NCBI GenBank assembly: GCA_009599575.1
Contig: VWND01000073.1
Location: forward strand, 558,001-622,000
Length of the DNA stretch: 64,000 bases
Reading direction: 5' to 3'
DNA from: Blumeriella jaapii
Taxonomy: Eukaryota > Ascomycota > Leotiomycetes > Helotiales > Drepanopezizaceae
The notes below the pieces were generated by a model. That model ran no database searches and was not told the origin of the DNA. It worked only from the letters and a program-made list of their open reading frames with translations. Position 1 is the stretch's first letter. Every line of letters begins with the position of its first letter. Made by a program: the position numbers and the translations under genes. Shown piece after piece: positions 53,358 to 64,000 of this stretch.

Positions 53358-55606
53358 ATGACTTCAACAAAATGGGACGGTGTCACAAGGAGGGAAGCAG
53401 AGTGGGATGGCCTGAGAAGAGTATGTCTCTACTATGTGGGATGCATTTGGTCGTTAGCTGACTCAAAAGGACCCGGAGTTATGGTATCCTGACGGCAACT
53501 GTCTTGTATACCTGTACGAAAGAGGTCAATCAAGGAGGGGCCCGGCTTTCAAGATCCCTTTAGACGCTCTTCTTCAGTCGAATTGTCGGCCCTTACTCGA
53601 CCGATTTTTGACCGGAAGCCGGGGAGGGTCACCCTTCGAAGCCAACGACGACTGTCACTCTAGTCACGCGAACCACGGAGTATACGAGCTTTACATTCCA
53701 GCCCCTAAAGGCGTCGAACATGGAGAAGCCTTCCTGTACCACATCGCCACACGCAATTTTTTTGCTTGGGTTGCTCGAAAGTCTCTGGTCGGATCTCACC
53801 TCGGTGGTGCTCTTGTCGGCCTATTGAGTAGTATGAACGAGTTTAGGAGAACAGGCCAGGACAATGTTCAGGATATCATCGACTACATGGACGATGAAGG
53901 ATATGCAGACATGCGAGATGCTCCGAACTATGCTCTTGCGGTTCTGTATTTCGCTGAGCACTTCCATTTTAAAGATATGTGGATTGATGCGTTTGCACAC
54001 TGCGCAGGCATGAATGAGAGGCTCATTTTCTGTCCCGGATTTGAGGTATGTTGAATATGTTTCTCCATGAAATAAGAAAACCACCTACTAACTTGTCTCG
54101 TGTCAAGTTTATGAATAGAAAGACTCGTGCCCTCGTCACCCGAGCTCGGTTCGAGATGGACGCCCGCTTAGATGATTGCGGCTCACGACTCAGTACCTTC
54201 CTTTCGGACGAGGTTTCCTATGCTAAAATTGGGCTCTCGTCTGATGCTCGGGCTCATCTCGACAAATTCCAGTGCTTCCTCCACTCATACTATGTCGCCC
54301 AGTTGGGGTACTATCCCACGAAGTGTGTAGTAGGCAATTCCTTTCCGAAGCATGTATATGCTCAAATGTGTACTGAATTTCAGATGCTCTACGAGTATCT
54401 CGTAGATACTTCACTGACAGACAAGGATTCGGTTATATTTGAGCAACAAGGTGGCATCTGCGTGTGGCAGAATGTTCAAGCATTTGACCGGCGTCACAAA
54501 CACCGACCGCTGAAGCATCCGTTTCCTCTGCTTCCGGGAGTGGAAGGCAGAAGGAAGTCTTCACTCAAAAGCGCCTCAGCATGGCCCTCATCAAAGAGGA
54601 CAAAAAAAAGCTTGATCCTAGACTTATCACCCTCGCAAATCTTGTTAAAGCAACCAACGGACACGACCAACGTCTGCGCCACTGCAAACTCGTCCGAGCT
54701 TACAAAAGGTTCGAAAAGGATAGTGTCTTACAATCTACGAAAGGAGAGAAGAACGAGAAGCTGTCTCTGCAAGACGCCCGGAAGATTCGATGGACCTTGA
54801 TTTACTCGATTTTGCAGACCCTGCTCAGCGCAACTCGGGTCCCCCAGGAAGTAACCGACACACACAACGTGCCCTACAACATCTGTGTCACTTTAGCAGG
54901 ATGTCCGCCATGGACGGAGGGGTTTCCGTATGAAACGCCTCTCAGGACGCAAACCAACCAAGCCAAAGAGGATTTCAGGGCCACAATGGAACGGTTGCCA
55001 GCCGATAGTGTGAGATCTTCTCAGATTGAGCTCAAGTCTGACATCGACTACCTTCCCGTCATACACCCTCGACAGAAGAGCAACGTCATACTGCCCTCGG
55101 TGACTTCGGTCAGGAGACGCGCTGTCGGACAAGCACTTTGCACACTCCATGACGTGCCCGAGCTTAGTTACCCGATGCCCCAACGAGCTTCATTTCACGA
55201 AATTACTGTCGATGGCAACGGCGATGGAACTGTCGATTTATCAGATACCAAAAGCGTGAGCATCACCACCGTGCGCAACAATCTAGAAGATCACACACGC
55301 TCTCCAAGTCCTAGCGTGTTGTCTGGCGGAGACGCTTCGCCGAGCTGGTCGGAAACTTTCAAGTGCGCCAACGACAGTCCTATGACGAGCCCGTACAGTA
55401 GTCGGCCAGGTTCGATTACCAGTATCGAGGTCTGGAAGCCGAGAAAACTGAGGAAGTCGATGAAGAATTTCCTGGACATCCCGATGACTGTTCTTGGGTT
55501 CACAAAAAAGCCGAGCAGTGTGTTCAGCGTGATGTACGACGAAGATAATGCTTATATGAAGGTGACGACAGAAGTGATGGTCGAGGGAGAGGAACCAGAC
55601 CTCTGA
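53358..55606 (+). CDS. DUF8004-like fungal protein of unknown function, about 712 aa, one apparent frameshift
   Basis: A filamentous-fungal family without known activity. Exons 53358-53420, 53470-54045 and 54108-55606; introns 49 bp (GTATGT...AAAAG) and 62 bp (GTATGT...TCAAG). Recognisable blocks: WDGVTRREAEWDGLRR, then DPELWYPDGNCLVYLYERGQSRRGPAFKIPLDAL; VYELYIPAPKGVEHGEAFLYHIATRNFFAWV; SLVGSHLGGALVGLL; PNYALAVLYFAEHF; and HPFPLLPGVEGRRKS. The last 210 residues are Ser/Pro-rich with phosphorylation-like sites. Near 54558-54562 the frame slips before TQKRLSMALIKEDKKKLDP; one added base (TCTTCACT to TCTTTCACT) joins the two long halves. There is no signal peptide or membrane segment. I chose ATG 53358 because the frame upstream lacks a methionine. 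Confidence 0.8.
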
Positions 55607-56145
55607 AATGCGAAGGGCACGCTCCTTGAATATTTGCAACCTGTTATGATGCAGCGTATAGGCTTCTCTTCCCGACCTGGACGATGTTGATGTCGCCTGC
55701 GCAAGCGAGTCTTGATTTTGAAGATACCCCCATAGTCGCTTGGCGATTAAGTACACTCTTTTGAGGCCCTGGATTGGTTCGCAGAGGACGAGTTTCTTCG
55801 CCGCTGCCTCTAGAGATGGCCAGGCGATCAATTACACTCATTCATGGTGTATGCTCTTGATGGGCTCGCAGAGGACGCTTTTTTCTTTGAAATGGCTTTA
55901 GATATGGTGTAAATTTATATACTTGATAAGCAGATTCTTTCACGTTGACGAGTTGCCATACACATGACTGTCCATTGCAATGATGTAAAAAAGTTATTTC
56001 GATTGATTTGCAAAGCGAACTTCTGATACGGTCGAATAGCCACAATTGGAGTGGAGAGCGAGCCTCAGGCTCTTCTGCGGCGCGGCGTGTTCCCCCACAT
56101 TGCTCTCAAAAACCCAAGCTTCCGCCACAGCTTGCGTCCTACAAC
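55607..56145. other. Intergenic, nothing recognised
   Basis: 3' flank of the DUF8004-like gene and promoter of the dynactin gene; AT-rich at 55890-56030. Confidence 0.5.
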
Positions 56146-57925
56146 ATGTTTCCATTCGCACCCTACACCTATTTTCAGTGTCCCTGTACCGATACCTCGA
56201 TACCTACCCATAATCTCGGAGAAGCAGATCCGGTATCCACAGACGAAGACCTCGAGGACAATGACCGAACGTTCGACCCGCGAGCTCCTCGCGCGAACTA
56301 CAGCTTGTACCCCCTCGAACACCTGCTCTACTGCGAAGACTGCCACCAGATCCGGTGCCCGCGATGTGTGCTCGACGAAATCGTAACGTTCTTCTGCCCG
56401 AACTGTCTGTTCGAGGTGCCGAGCAGCACGGTGAAGACAGAAGGCAATCGGTACGATGTCCGGTCACGACGGCGGCCACGCACCTAGCTAATGGGGATCC
56501 AGATGTACGCGTAGTTGCTTCCAATGTCCCATCTGCGTATCTCCTCTCTCAGTCAGCAGCGTCGAACCCCCGCCCGAAGGTCTCGGCGCTGAACATGCCA
56601 TCCAAAACGGCCCTTTCGTCCTCCACTGCGCGCACTGCACCTGGAGCTCTCAGGAAATCGGCATCAAATTCGACAAACCCAACGGCATTTTCTCCCAGCT
56701 CGCCAAAATCAAGAACGGCGGGGAGGTGATGGTGACGGCCAAAGAACGGCGTAAGGAGCGCGAGAAGAGGGAGTTCACGGGCGTGTCGATTTCAGAGAGC
56801 CCTGGCCAGGAAGATTTTCGGCCGTTGGGTCCGAACGAGAGGCTGGATGCTGCGAGCCAGTTCTCGAATCTGAAGGCGTTCTACTCGTCGCAGATTGCGG
56901 ATTCCAGCCCAGCTGGGCCGCTGGGCGTTTTGGGGGACTACGGGTATAGCTCTCCGGGAGGGTTGACGAGGATTTTGGGCATGTATACCGGTGGCGCTGC
57001 GGTGGACGCAAAGTCTAAGAGGAAGGCTGGGGCTATGAGGGAAGCTCAAGATGCGATGGAAGGACTGCAGCTCACGCCGAACTCCGACGAAGAGGCCATC
57101 GCGAAGCTACAGGCTGAGGGATGGCACAGTACTGCGACACTTGCACAGAGAAAAGAGCTGCCCAACAGCGACGCCCATTTCCTCACCGACCTCCGACCCA
57201 TTGCCTATCTACTCCGCACCAAGCGTTCCAAGCGCTGCAAGACCTGTCGCCACATCCTCTCCAAGCCGGAGTCCAAGATCCAAACCACGCGCTTCCGGAT
57301 CCGTCTTGTAGCTCTGAACTACATACCTTCTATCAGCATCAAGCCGCTGCAAGCAACGTCCTCTTTGACCCTCACACCATTCAAGCCTGTCCAGTTCTTG
57401 CTCACGTTCAAGAATCCTCTGTTTGACAGGGTGAAGATCACATTGGGCACTCCAGCAAGAACGCCTGGTCGATTCGGCTCCAAGGTCACAGTCCTCTGTC
57501 CGCAATTCGAAGTCGGCGCCAACACGGACGCCTGGGAGGAAGCCCTGCGCGAAGGCGGCAACAGGAATACCGGGGGAGAGAAACGCCGCACGAAAGCCGA
57601 AGTCAGCGAGGGCCAACAACAGGCCGAAGCCGGCAAGGTCTGGGAACGCGGTAGGAATTGGACGAGCGTGGTGTTAGAGGTCGTGCCTGCCTCTCTACTT
57701 ATTGACGGTCCGGATCTATCAAAGAGCGAGGAGTTGAAAAATGATGATGGCCCGTTGAGAGAGGATGAGGATGTCGTGGAGATCCCAGTGTTCGTACGGG
57801 TAGAGTACGAGACTGATGCTGCGCAGGACGAAGCTGCAGGGCTGGGGAAGGATAAGGAGGCGAGGGAGAAAAGGGAGTTGGCTTATTGGTGTGTGCTTGG
57901 GGTTGGGAAGATCGCTAGAGGTTAG
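56146..57925 (+). CDS. Dynactin subunit p62 (DCTN4), 571 aa
   Basis: A pointed-end subunit of dynactin, the dynein activator for retrograde transport along microtubules. Exon 1 is 56146-56450, the intron 56451-56514 (GTACGA...CGTAG), exon 2 56515-57925. Zinc-binding CxxC pairs mark the family: FQCPCTD, YCEDCHQIRCPRC, FFCPNCLFEV, FQCPICVSPL and CAHCTW, then RCKTCRHILSKPE in the second half. The middle contains FSQLAKIKNGG and a charged helix TAKERRKEREKREF. The C-terminal beta-rich half includes the DCTN4 signature TTRFRIRLVALNYIPSI and KPVQFLLTFKNPLFDRVKITL, and ends ELAYWCVLGVGKIARG. Length fits the family (about 460-600). Unbroken frame. Confidence 0.92.
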
Positions 57926-58177
57926 AGATGTGTGGACTGGCGCAATATACCCATTTGCTATTCGCACTCATCGAACCCTTCACATGTGAACTATGCGTAA
58001 TTTGGCGGCGGTGCAAATTGGAATTGGTGTTGGCAAACCATGTAATTCCGCATGCCTTTTCATCGGAATGCCTAGCTACGCTTACCGAGCAGAGCAAACA
58101 ATCCCACGTTCCTTTGAGACCCTATTTATTGCCTTGACCCATTCAGAACGAGTCCCAACTCCCACCTAAACATGCCT

Positions 58178-59125
58178 CTAGTACTCGGAGCCAGTTTGAG
58201 GGAATTCGAAGTTAACACCGCGACCAGTCAACTTTCTGTAAACCTCGGAGTAAGTGTCGAGTCTGTGGTCAACGCCTCCTTTCTCCTTCTCGTCGAGGAC
58301 GACCTTCAAAAGCTTGCTACCATCTTCCTTGGTGCGGACGCGCTTGCCGGTAATCTCGACGGGGTAGACGAGGTCGGTGAGGATAGCATCATGGACGGCG
58401 GTGAGTGTCCGGGAACGGGGACGCTTTTGAGTCTGCGATGTGCGCGAGCGGTTGGAGCGCTTGGGACGGGGGAGAATGCGGCGCGAGGCGAGGAAGAGGA
58501 CGTGGCGGTCGGAGAACTTCTTCTCGAGCTCACGGGTGAGACTATGCTTGTCAGCATCATCCCAAAAAAAGGGAAATTGGGGAACGTACCGTTGCTGCAC
58601 ACGGTGGAAGCTCTGGAGGGATGGGACGGGGACAAAGATGACAATTGCCTTCTTGCCGTGGCCAACTTCGAACTGTGCAAGATCAAAGTCAGCATGCGAT
58701 CTCCATGTTATACAACAATGGTCCGCAGCCCGTCCGATTCCGATTCCACAACTTGGGCAAGTCTGCCTTTCCTTCTCGGCAAAGAGAGAGAAAGCAGCGC
58801 GCCGACATCCATAGCACAACGCATTACATGTACCGCATCCATCCTGTATCTCAAGTATGATTGGTATAGCCGCATGTACGTATGTCTGCCAGCGGCACCC
58901 GCGTCGTCGTTTCGTTCGCAGAGAAGCTAGGGATCTGCTGGACCCAGGTATTGTCAATCAATGGCTTACCTCTCTGGCGGAGACGATTTGAAGAGGGCGG
59001 AGAGCGGCCTTCAGGTCGGGAGTGCCAGTCTCAAGATCGTAGAGAGCGGTGGCGATTTGAGTCTCGAGCTCCGAAGGCTTTGCGCGCGATGGGCTGTTCG
59101 CCGCGATCTTGTTGATGGAACTCAT
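58178..59125 (-). CDS. RPS7: Small-subunit ribosomal protein eS7 (RPS7), 200 aa
   Basis: A cytosolic 40S protein. Exons 59125-58970, 58672-58590 and 58541-58178 (603 nt). Intron 1 is 297 bp, much longer than the others here; intron 2 is 48 bp. Sequence: [138 protein letters not shown]. All are eS7 signatures and the length matches. I looked for C/D-box marks of an intronic snoRNA in intron 1 and saw none. It is convergent with the dynactin gene, about 250 bp away. Confidence 0.95.
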
Positions 59126-59711
59126 GGTTGCGGTTGTCGTGGTCGGAATGGAGCGTCAAGATTTCTCGAGAGTAATTTTCAAGCAATTCTGTGTGGTAGG
59201 ATGGTGCGCTAGTCTAGCGCGGGCTGGGGAATAAGCGAGCCTCCTCCAAGACCTGGCCCTGATCACCAATACCGATACCGATATCGATACGGATTCCATC
59301 ATTCGAAACTCAGTGAGAGATTCCCGCAAGTAGGTATTTCGAGAACGGCTAAGCGATACTCATTACATCTAACACTTGGTATGTCTCGTTTCCAGACCAG
59401 GCAGCTCGTTGTGCTACGAAGCCGCTGATCTATTACCACCACCAACCTAGAAAAGCCATGCGTGACCACGTTAAATGCCATGAAGTAGCCGCTATAATCC
59501 ATCTGCAACACCATGAGGCTCTATACCTCCCTTACCACTGGACCTCCCTTACCACTGACGATAACCGGCGTTTGGCTATGTCCGGTATTCATCGCTAGCC
59601 ATGAAAATGCTCCAAAACCCCTCCTATCATAGCAACATTGAATCCATCCCCAAACTCCATTTTGTTTTCAACGCAAATTCCATGCTCCTGCAGCTCCTAT
59701 GCCCCGACTCC
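59126..59711. other. Intergenic, RPS7 promoter side
   Basis: 586 bp with the RPS7 promoter and the 3' flank of the F-box gene. GATACCGATATCGATAC-type short palindromic repeats occur at about 59268-59292. Confidence 0.5.
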
Positions 59712-61811
59712 TCAACTCCTCAACCGGTCGATACCTTTAACGTCTCTACCAAAGTCCTGGATCATGATCTTGGGTTCTTGTCCTGTGCTGACAATGTGTC
59801 GGTAGTTCGACTTGGCTCCAAGAACCCAACTCGCGTGCCACTCGGGGAAAATGATGATTTCCCGTCCATTCGCCATGTCATAAACTTTGATGCTAGAGTC
59901 ATAGCTCCCGGAGATCAATCTGCCACTTATTGAGTCGATGTGCAGAGACCGAACCAGACCACTGTGGGCTTTCTCGACGTGATGAATACACTCGTAGGTA
60001 TTGGCGTTCCAGATGCGAATGCTCTTGTCGTTTCCGGCAGACGCAATGTATTTTGAGTCTTCGGAAAATTGGCTGCAAGCTAGGCCTTTCGTGTGGCCAG
60101 TGAGGTCCTGGATGATGGAGAACTTGGTGATATCCCAGAGCTTGACTAGGAAGTCTCCACTGCAGCTCACGATCGTATTTCCTCGCAGTTGGACTGCATT
60201 CACTGGCCCCTTGTGACCTCGAAGCGTTTGTAACAGCGCCCCTGTCTCTCGATCCCACACACAGATGTTGGAGTCCTTGGAGCAAGTAACGATAAACCTC
60301 TTGTCGAAAGACAAGTCCAGCACTGCTGCTGTGTGGAATTGGAGCTTTCTGATGGGCTTGAACGGCTCAAAATTGCACTCTGGTTTGTCACGACTTTTCA
60401 TGTCATGTACGATACAAGTACTATCTGAGGACCCTGTCACCAGGATCTCGTCGTCGTACTGTAGACATAAGATAGATAGATCGTGGTACATGGAATGCGA
60501 TACGACCTCCGGATTGCTCTCATGACCTCTGATGAACTGTCCCGGACGATCCGGATCTGGCCATGTCGCGTAGTGGACTAGGTGGTCGTGCTCGTCAAAC
60601 CTCAGAGAGGCCTCTCGGACAACTTCTGGAGGGCCAATGATAAGGGTACAGGCGTGGGTTTTCATGTCCCACACCCGGATGGTCTTATCCCGCGAGCCAG
60701 TGATGATCTTGTTCCTATCAACGTGTGAGTCAGCTGTTTGGTGTCGAGAAGTCTAGACGTACTCATCAAATTGAACACAATAGATGCTGTCCCCATGTCC
60801 ATTGAGATAAAACGTATCGCATCTTCCGTTTTTCCAGTTCGTGCTTAGCTGTTGCCTGATCCGATACAAGTCTTTAAAATCGTCCTTAGCCTTATGGGCT
60901 GGCAACCCGAGACCCTTGCCCTGTGGTATCGGCTTGCCTGTCGCATACGATCGAGTCTGGTCACGGAGAAAGACCTGCCGCCAAAGACCCGGCTCTTGGG
61001 CTAACTCGTGCCATGTCTTGGAGACTCTGAGGACGCTGGAAAGGGTGTCGGCATCCAAATAGCTCAGTATGTGCAGTCCCATTTCCGTTGCCAATCGTGT
61101 GAGGAAGTCGACGCTGATCTTCGAGCTCGTCGTGGAAGCGGGAGCCCCATCCTCATCGGCTTGTTGCAGTGCCATGTTGATGCCACTCTCACGATCCCCC
61201 AGTGCATCCAGAGGGGACAAGCGCTGCCTATTCAGTTCGAAGTCGTTGTGCATTCTAGCCGCAAACTTGGCCGACTCTCCTCCAGAATGGCGCGGTATCC
61301 GAGGAGGCTCATTCCCATTTCCAGGCACTGGCAACCTGCTCTCTTCGTTCCTGACGGAATGCAGGAAAGCCTCCGTTGCGCTCTCAGGAGAGCGAGCGGG
61401 CCCTCCCGAGAGAAGTCTCAACTGTTTGTTGAAACTTGTGGCCGTCCTCAGCCTCCGCCACGAGCTCTCGTTCAAGACCCGTTCCTGAAGGGGGGCCGCA
61501 TGCGAGTGCCGCCGCTGGCGGTTCTTGACCGACTGAGATGCTTTCCGAAACAGGTCGATCAGGCCTCCCCCGAGTTTCTTCCCATGGTCCTGCGGCAGAG
61601 AGCTGTCACTACCATCACCCGCGCTGCCCGACTGCTCCAAGCTTTCCACGTCTGGCCCTGTTGGCAGCAGAGATGGCAAGCGTTTCCTGAACGGCAGCGC
61701 CTTGCCGTTCTTCGTATTGCCCTGGCTGTAGTTGTCGCAGGACGCAGTGCGCGGAGGATCGCGGCTCGAAAAAGACTTGTCTTCGTAGAGAGGCACGCGA
61801 TGGCAGCTCAT
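59712..61811 (-). CDS. F-box/WD40 repeat protein, putative SCF ubiquitin ligase adaptor, 683 aa
   Basis: Two exons: 61811-60763 and 60714-59712; intron 48 bp (GTACGT...GATAG). The N-terminal 290 residues are disordered and basic. The F-box lies at about residues 255-305: DFLTRLATEMGLHILSYLDADTLSSVLRVSKTWHELAQEPGLWRQVFL. After a linker, about seven WD40 repeats follow: YLNGHGDSIYCVQFDENKIITGSRDKTIRVWD, LCLQYDDEILVTGSSDSTCIVHD, LDLSFDKRFIVTCSKDSNICVWD, AVQLRGNTIVSCSGDFLVKLWD, CSQFSEDSKYIASAGNDKSIRIW, RLISGSYDSSIKVYD, and a last one that ends the protein. This fits the FBXW/Cdc4/Met30/Pof1 class of substrate receptors; the targets cannot be told. The frame is open upstream to 62015, but MSCHRVPLYEDKSF at 61811 is the first natural-looking start. 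Confidence 0.88.
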
Positions 61812-63846
61812 GGTGGAGGGTGGTAGGGAGAAAGAGGGACCGATCCACGGCGAGTAGAGGCCGCAGCTCCGACGGAACTCCTCCTGCTCGAAGATGAGAC
61901 GAATGGAAGAAGTGCTCGCACGGGAGCGAGGTACTGCACTGTAGAGCAGAGCAGAGCGGGGCAGTGGAGGAGGATGGAGGCGTGAATGGACGAGGCCGAG
62001 CCCGAGCGGTCCCAAAGATGTTTCAAGAATCGAATAGCTTGTTGCTTTCGCGATCAGCCGCGGCGCTGGGGATGTAAGGTAAGGAACGAAACGAGGGTGG
62101 AGAGAGACGCCGGGGAGACAGGGAGAGAATGAGGGGGGGGAGGAGAAGGAGAATGAGGAGGGAGAAGGAAGTGCAAGTGTGTAGTGTACGTAGAAAAGTC
62201 AGGGTACTCGAAGGAACGGCGGCCCGTACTCTTAGCTTCCAGTAGGCCGGTACTAGGCAGGTCCTTAGATGAGATGTGCAGATGCTGTACAGACACACAC
62301 AGATACACACAGATACACAACAGCACTGCACTGTGCTTCTATAAGTTCAACTTCCAGACCAGACCAGACCAGACCAGACCCAGACCCAGACCCGTTTCTG
62401 TTTATCTTTGTTCGCGTCCCGCCGCCGCCTGGATGCCATCCAAGTGGAATTCTCGCTAGCTCGGAGCTATTTATTATCCTATTCTGTGGCGTCCCCGAAA
62501 TGACTATTATCGCCAGATCCTAGCTGTTAATCAAGGGACAGGTCCAGGCTGTCAGCGTTTCAGGACCAGCCGGCACGGTGAACCTCGGATGCAGAACTTG
62601 CAAATCCGATGGGAATCGCATCACGGACGCGACCGGTGTCGTACAGTACTCAGTAGCGGAGCGCCATGCCATGGGCTCCGCGGATTCGTACAGCATGCAC
62701 CCACCCATCTATGATGGCTATTTCGAACTCCATGTCTCGAAGTCTTCCCCAAAGATTGTCTTCCCAACCTTTTCTTTCGGAGCCGCGAACAGTTCCGTTT
62801 GCTTTGACCACGCTACGTGCTTGCGGCTTCGGAATCTTTTTCTCTGTAAAAAAAGCAGCGGATTTGACCGACGCATCAACCAATGACCTGTCAACGAACT
62901 TGGTTCCCAAAGAGACCGTGGTTCCCAAGGTTCCGATCCTTCATGTGTATCAAGTCGTTGATTTACAATAGTCAATCGAAGGGGTGCAATTTTGGGGAAG
63001 CCCGTTGGTGTTTGAGAGGTCACCACGAGTCATACAAGCTCACTGGTGCATCTCAACCGTGTCTGGCCGCTCTCACGTGAAACATCGGAGTCTGGTCGTT
63101 CGCAGGAGAATCACCCCACCCCGTCTATACGTAGACATATCTACAGTACATGCTAGGTGGCTCGAAATCATGGAATGCTGGGCCTTTGGAAAGGCTGCAA
63201 TGGCGTAACATATCGATTCTTTCCCACGCTGTTGACGACACCTTCTCCCCTCACGGAATGCTAGGACGGTTCTTCTGATGTACGGTAAGAAGAGGGCCCA
63301 GAAACGGGATTGGCACTCGGAGGTGGATTCTGGGCACTGCCCTTGAGCTGGTCGTTCGTTTCGTACTAAATGTTGATGCGTGCAACGATTGGAATAGTAA
63401 GAGGCGAGTAAATAGTATAGCGACTCTGATTGGTCTTCTGACAACAGGCCAAATCGTTTTCATGCCCTACTTTTGGGAAGCTATTGTGGGTCTAGATAGG
63501 ATGCTGTGTTGATACTCATTCACAAGCACTCCAAGTTGTGCTTCAATGACTACTAGGTAGGGTCATTCCGAATCGCGAATTGTTTTATTTTGGTAAAAAC
63601 GATCTAGGAACAAACAACACTCAGAGTATTGATAGAATGTGAACATTTAGCCCCCCTGTAATAATGATTACCAGAGCGAAATACAACCCCGGCAAAGCTT
63701 GACTGTTTTCTCTCTCGAGCATGCATTTTCATATTCGTGCCCGTGCTTAGCGATGCGGCTACTCCGTCGAGTGCGTACAGAATCCCTCTCTCTGTACTGT
63801 ACAACCATCAACGAGCTCCATTTCCACAATCGCATCTCACCCCAAG
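61812..63846. other. 2-kb intergenic region, no supported gene
   Basis: The F-box gene promoter and 5' UTR, with GAGG/GGGGGG-rich sequence at 62090-62170. ACACAGAT repeats are at 62290-62320. GTACAGTACT is at 62641 and TACTGTAC at 63797. The frames at 62570-62970 are not protein-like. Confidence 0.5.
62355..62392. repeat. CCAGA microsatellite
   Basis: About seven 5-6 bp units of ACCAG/CCCAGA upstream of the F-box gene. Confidence 0.9.
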
Positions 63847-64000
63847 ATGCCGACCCCAGCGTTCGCCCTCCCCCGCTTCTACACGTTCTTTTTCCTGTTC
63901 GTCGAGCCCGTGTCGGCGCTCGCCGGAGCCTTCTTCGCCCACTTCCGCCCGCTGCGATATCTGCAGCTCACACATCTCGGGTCTGCCCCCGCGGGGGAGA
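63847..64000 (+). CDS. DUF7704-like small fungal membrane protein, N-terminal part only
   Basis: Open from the ATG at 63847 to the window end (51 codons). MPTPAFALPRFYTFFFLFVE and PVSALAGAFFAHFRP, then YLQLTH, match the start of a small multi-membrane family of filamentous fungi whose function is unknown. The first hydrophobic segment, residues about 10-30, would be a membrane helix. The rest is off the window, so introns and length cannot be judged. Confidence 0.65.
   Translation, partial: MPTPAFALPRFYTFFFLFVEPVSALAGAFFAHFRPLRYLQLTHLGSAPAGE

Noticed and set aside
58673..58969. Intronic C/D-box snoRNA in RPS7
   Set aside because: No RTGATGA and CUGA box pair with terminal stem was found by eye.
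1..64000. Secondary-metabolite or other functional gene cluster
   Set aside because: The neighbouring genes belong to unrelated housekeeping pathways; no PKS, NRPS, terpene or tailoring enzyme set is present.

Overview
The window is nuclear DNA of a filamentous ascomycete (Pezizomycotina). The evidence is intron-split genes with short introns (mostly 45-80 bp, GTANGT donors, CTNAC/CTAAT branch points), fungal-only families (a Zn2Cys6 regulator, DUF8004-like, DUF7704-like, GH55) and RIP-like transposon relics. Twenty-one protein genes are supported, two of them cut by the window edges. No tRNA, rRNA, CRISPR or bacterial element was seen.

Layout. 1-17 kb is a housekeeping block: the C-terminus of Mediator kinase SSN3/CDK8, a secreted type-B carboxylesterase, a mitochondrial protein of unknown role divergent from mitochondrial ClpP, a monoacylglycerol-lipase-like hydrolase divergent from a mitochondrial Trm61-like methyltransferase, a DCR2-type phosphatase, a UCH deubiquitinase, PNP oxidase and an OXNAD1-like reductase. 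17.3-31 kb is a gene-poor, microsatellite-rich island. It holds one disordered repeat protein, one zinc-cluster transcription factor, a Copia reverse transcriptase relic, a Tc1/mariner relic and long poly-C tracts. 31-64 kb is gene-dense again: a membrane/coiled-coil protein, ESF2, VAM7, EB1/BIM1, a GH55 glucanase, an NTO1-type double PHD protein, a DUF8004-like protein, dynactin p62, ribosomal protein eS7, an F-box/WD40 protein and the start of a DUF7704-like membrane protein.

There is no operon logic; genes are independently spliced. Two close divergent pairs probably share promoters: the unknown mitochondrial gene with clpP, and the lipase with the methyltransferase.

The most consequential observation is that seven otherwise well-conserved genes (SSN3, clpP, PDX3, the OXNAD reductase, the zinc-cluster factor, VAM7 and the DUF8004-like gene) each need exactly one single-base correction to read through. 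This points to indel errors in the assembly rather than pseudogenes, and it affects every annotation made from this sequence. A second recurring feature is the 12-bp perfect palindrome TACAGTACTGTA and close variants, seen repeatedly between genes and not noticed inside any coding exon called here. I found no convincing new multi-gene system.
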